Position numbers and translations under genes: made by a program
Assembly: GCF_040784935.1 (NCBI RefSeq)
Contig: NZ_CP160680.1
Location: 3,194,501 to 3,258,500, forward strand
DNA length: 64,000 nt
Direction of reading: 5' to 3'
Source of the DNA: Lewinella sp. LCG006
GTDB taxonomy: Bacteria > Bacteroidota > Bacteroidia > Chitinophagales > Saprospiraceae
Part shown: positions 63,126 to 64,000 of the stretch, in pieces
Layout: every line of letters begins with the position of its first letter
Position numbering within the stretch: position 1 is the first letter of the stretch
The notes under the pieces: generated by a model
What the model was told of the DNA's origin: nothing
Seen by the model: the letters and a program-made list of their open reading frames with translations, nothing else
Database searches by the model: none

Positions 63126-64000
63126 TCAATCGCTTGTAATTCACTCTCTATATCCTTGTTGCTCAAATGAATATATATATTGGTCATGTCTGGCCGGGAG
63201 TGCTGAAGTAGCCGCTGTAGGATTGGCGCTTTTACCTTCCTGGCCATGATGGTGGCGAAGGTTCGACGGCCTACATGTGCGGTTATTTTTTTGCGGATTC
63301 CGGCTCGTTCGGCAACGGTTTTGAGTGATCGGTTAAGGTATTGGTTACTTATCTTAAACAGGGGCAAATGAGCGGTTTGCTCGCTGTTCCCCAAAATAGT
63401 AATTTCTTTCAGGTAGCGACCTATTATCGCTTCCGGTTTGCTGTTGCCCTGGTCACAATTACGGAAGAGGAAATTAAGAGGAAGTTCCAACCGTTTGTTG
63501 GTCTTTTGGGCGGTTAGGTTGAGCACATAGCCCTGGGCGGTTTCGGTAACGTCAGCAACCCGTAATTTACTCACATCGCCAAACCTTAGACCCGTATAGC
63601 AGGCAAATAGAAAAATATCTCTTACACGCTTTAAAAAGGCTTCTTCCTGGGAGAAAGTTAATTGCTCGATGGCCGTCAATTCCTCCTCTGTCAGGAACGG
63701 GCGGTCTGGCTCTTCGCCTTTGGCTTTAAATCGCTTATAGGGGTGGTTGTCGGTAGATAGATAATCTTCCCGAATCGCATAATTGACAACCGTCGTGGTG
63801 CGGTCGTGGTGCTTTTTGATGGTATTCAAAGAAAGCCCCTGGTCACGTAGGTAACGATCAAAGTCTTTAACCAGCTTATAATTCAATTCCAGGAAGTAAA
63901 CCTCTTTGCGGAATTCGCGCCACTTGTTTAGGGTCTGGGCGTACATCTTCCAGGCTCCGGGCTTCATTTCGTGCTGTTCCAGGTGCCGATCAAAAAAGGC
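63119..64000 (-). CDS. Tyrosine site-specific integrase (5' part beyond the window)
   Basis: The frame is open to the window edge; the ATG at 63967 is internal (AFFDRHLEQHE precedes it). At least 293 residues are visible. The core-binding domain contains KLVKDFDRYLRDQGLSLNT and TIKKHHDRTTTVVNYAIRED. The catalytic set is complete: Arg in YTGLRFGDVSKL, Lys in AQKTNKRLELPL, His-x-x-Arg in TAHVGRRTFAT, His in LLQHSRPDM and the nucleophile Tyr in TNIYIHLSNKD. It is the Bacteroidota phage/transposon integrase type and should catalyse integration and excision of the element to its left. Confidence 0.92.
   Translation of the reverse strand, partial: AFFDRHLEQHEMKPGAWKMYAQTLNKWREFRKEVYFLELNYKLVKDFDRYLRDQGLSLNTIKKHHDRTTTVVNYAIREDYLSTDNHPYKRFKAKGEEPDRPFLTEEELTAIEQLTFSQEEAFLKRVRDIFLFACYTGLRFGDVSKLRVADVTETAQGYVLNLTAQKTNKRLELPLNFLFRNCDQGNSKPEAIIGRYLKEITILGNSEQTAHLPLFKISNQYLNRSLKTVAERAGIRKKITAHVGRRTFATIMARKVKAPILQRLLQHSRPDMTNIYIHLSNKDIESELQAIEW

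Noticed and set aside
57010-64000. Filamentous phage prophage
   Set aside because: HUH Rep and SSB would fit, but there is no Zot/pI ATPase and no series of small coat protein genes in the visible part.

Overview
The window looks like a chromosomal segment from a member of the Bacteroidota, most likely a Lewinella/Saprospiraceae-type marine heterotroph. This is inferred from four secreted proteins ending in type IX secretion (T9SS) sorting domains, a hybrid histidine kinase/response regulator with an AraC output domain, DUF4197, DUF418 and DUF819 proteins, promoter-like sequences of the TTTG-N19-TAnnTTTG type, and the general absence of Shine-Dalgarno sequences. No rRNA, tRNA or CRISPR array was seen.

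Positions 1-17200 hold mainly housekeeping and secreted functions: a polyprenyl diphosphate synthase with a palindrome inside its promoter, a class C beta-lactamase-like hydrolase, an AlkA-like DNA glycosylase, a T9SS subtilisin, dnaE, a propeller protein, a DegT-like PLP protein and two adjacent single-stranded DNA-binding protein genes. Positions 17200-18900 are an AT-rich scar zone with a phased 10-bp repeat array, a 59-residue secreted peptide, an N-terminally truncated ORF and a frameshifted membrane protein.

Positions 18900-41000 are dominated by large surface proteins and signalling: a 24-repeat LRR adhesin, a 1025-residue adhesin sharing the same C-terminal module, a large unknown Trp/Cys-rich protein, a TPR hybrid histidine kinase, a dihaem cytochrome c, an aspartoacylase-like peptidase, a beta-helix lipoprotein, a DUF819 transporter-like protein and a dienelactone hydrolase. 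Two paralogous helical-repeat genes each stand divergently opposite one of the two adhesin genes; a third, more distant paralogue lies at 7072-8547.

Positions 41000-55600 contain a fatty acid desaturase, a membrane-anchored STAND-type ATPase, DUF418 and NTF2-like proteins, an NHL/T9SS protein, a membrane AraC regulator, a HEAT-like protein, DUF4197, and a fusion of a metallophosphatase with a CotH-like domain.

From about 55930 to beyond the right edge lies an integrated mobile element: integrase (partial), a translationally coupled arm-domain-like protein, an excisionase-type HTH protein, a rolling-circle HUH replication initiator, its own SSB, a coiled-coil membrane protein and a RadC-like JAB protein, all on the minus strand. 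A three-tier nested inverted repeat upstream of the initiator gene is a candidate replication or transfer origin. The 3' end of a truncated gene followed by its terminator may mark the left junction.

Several small palindromic or foldback repeats (4502-4626, 46110-46265, 18904-18945, 42084-42103, GC-rich intergenic blocks) are scattered between genes and some share arms with each other.
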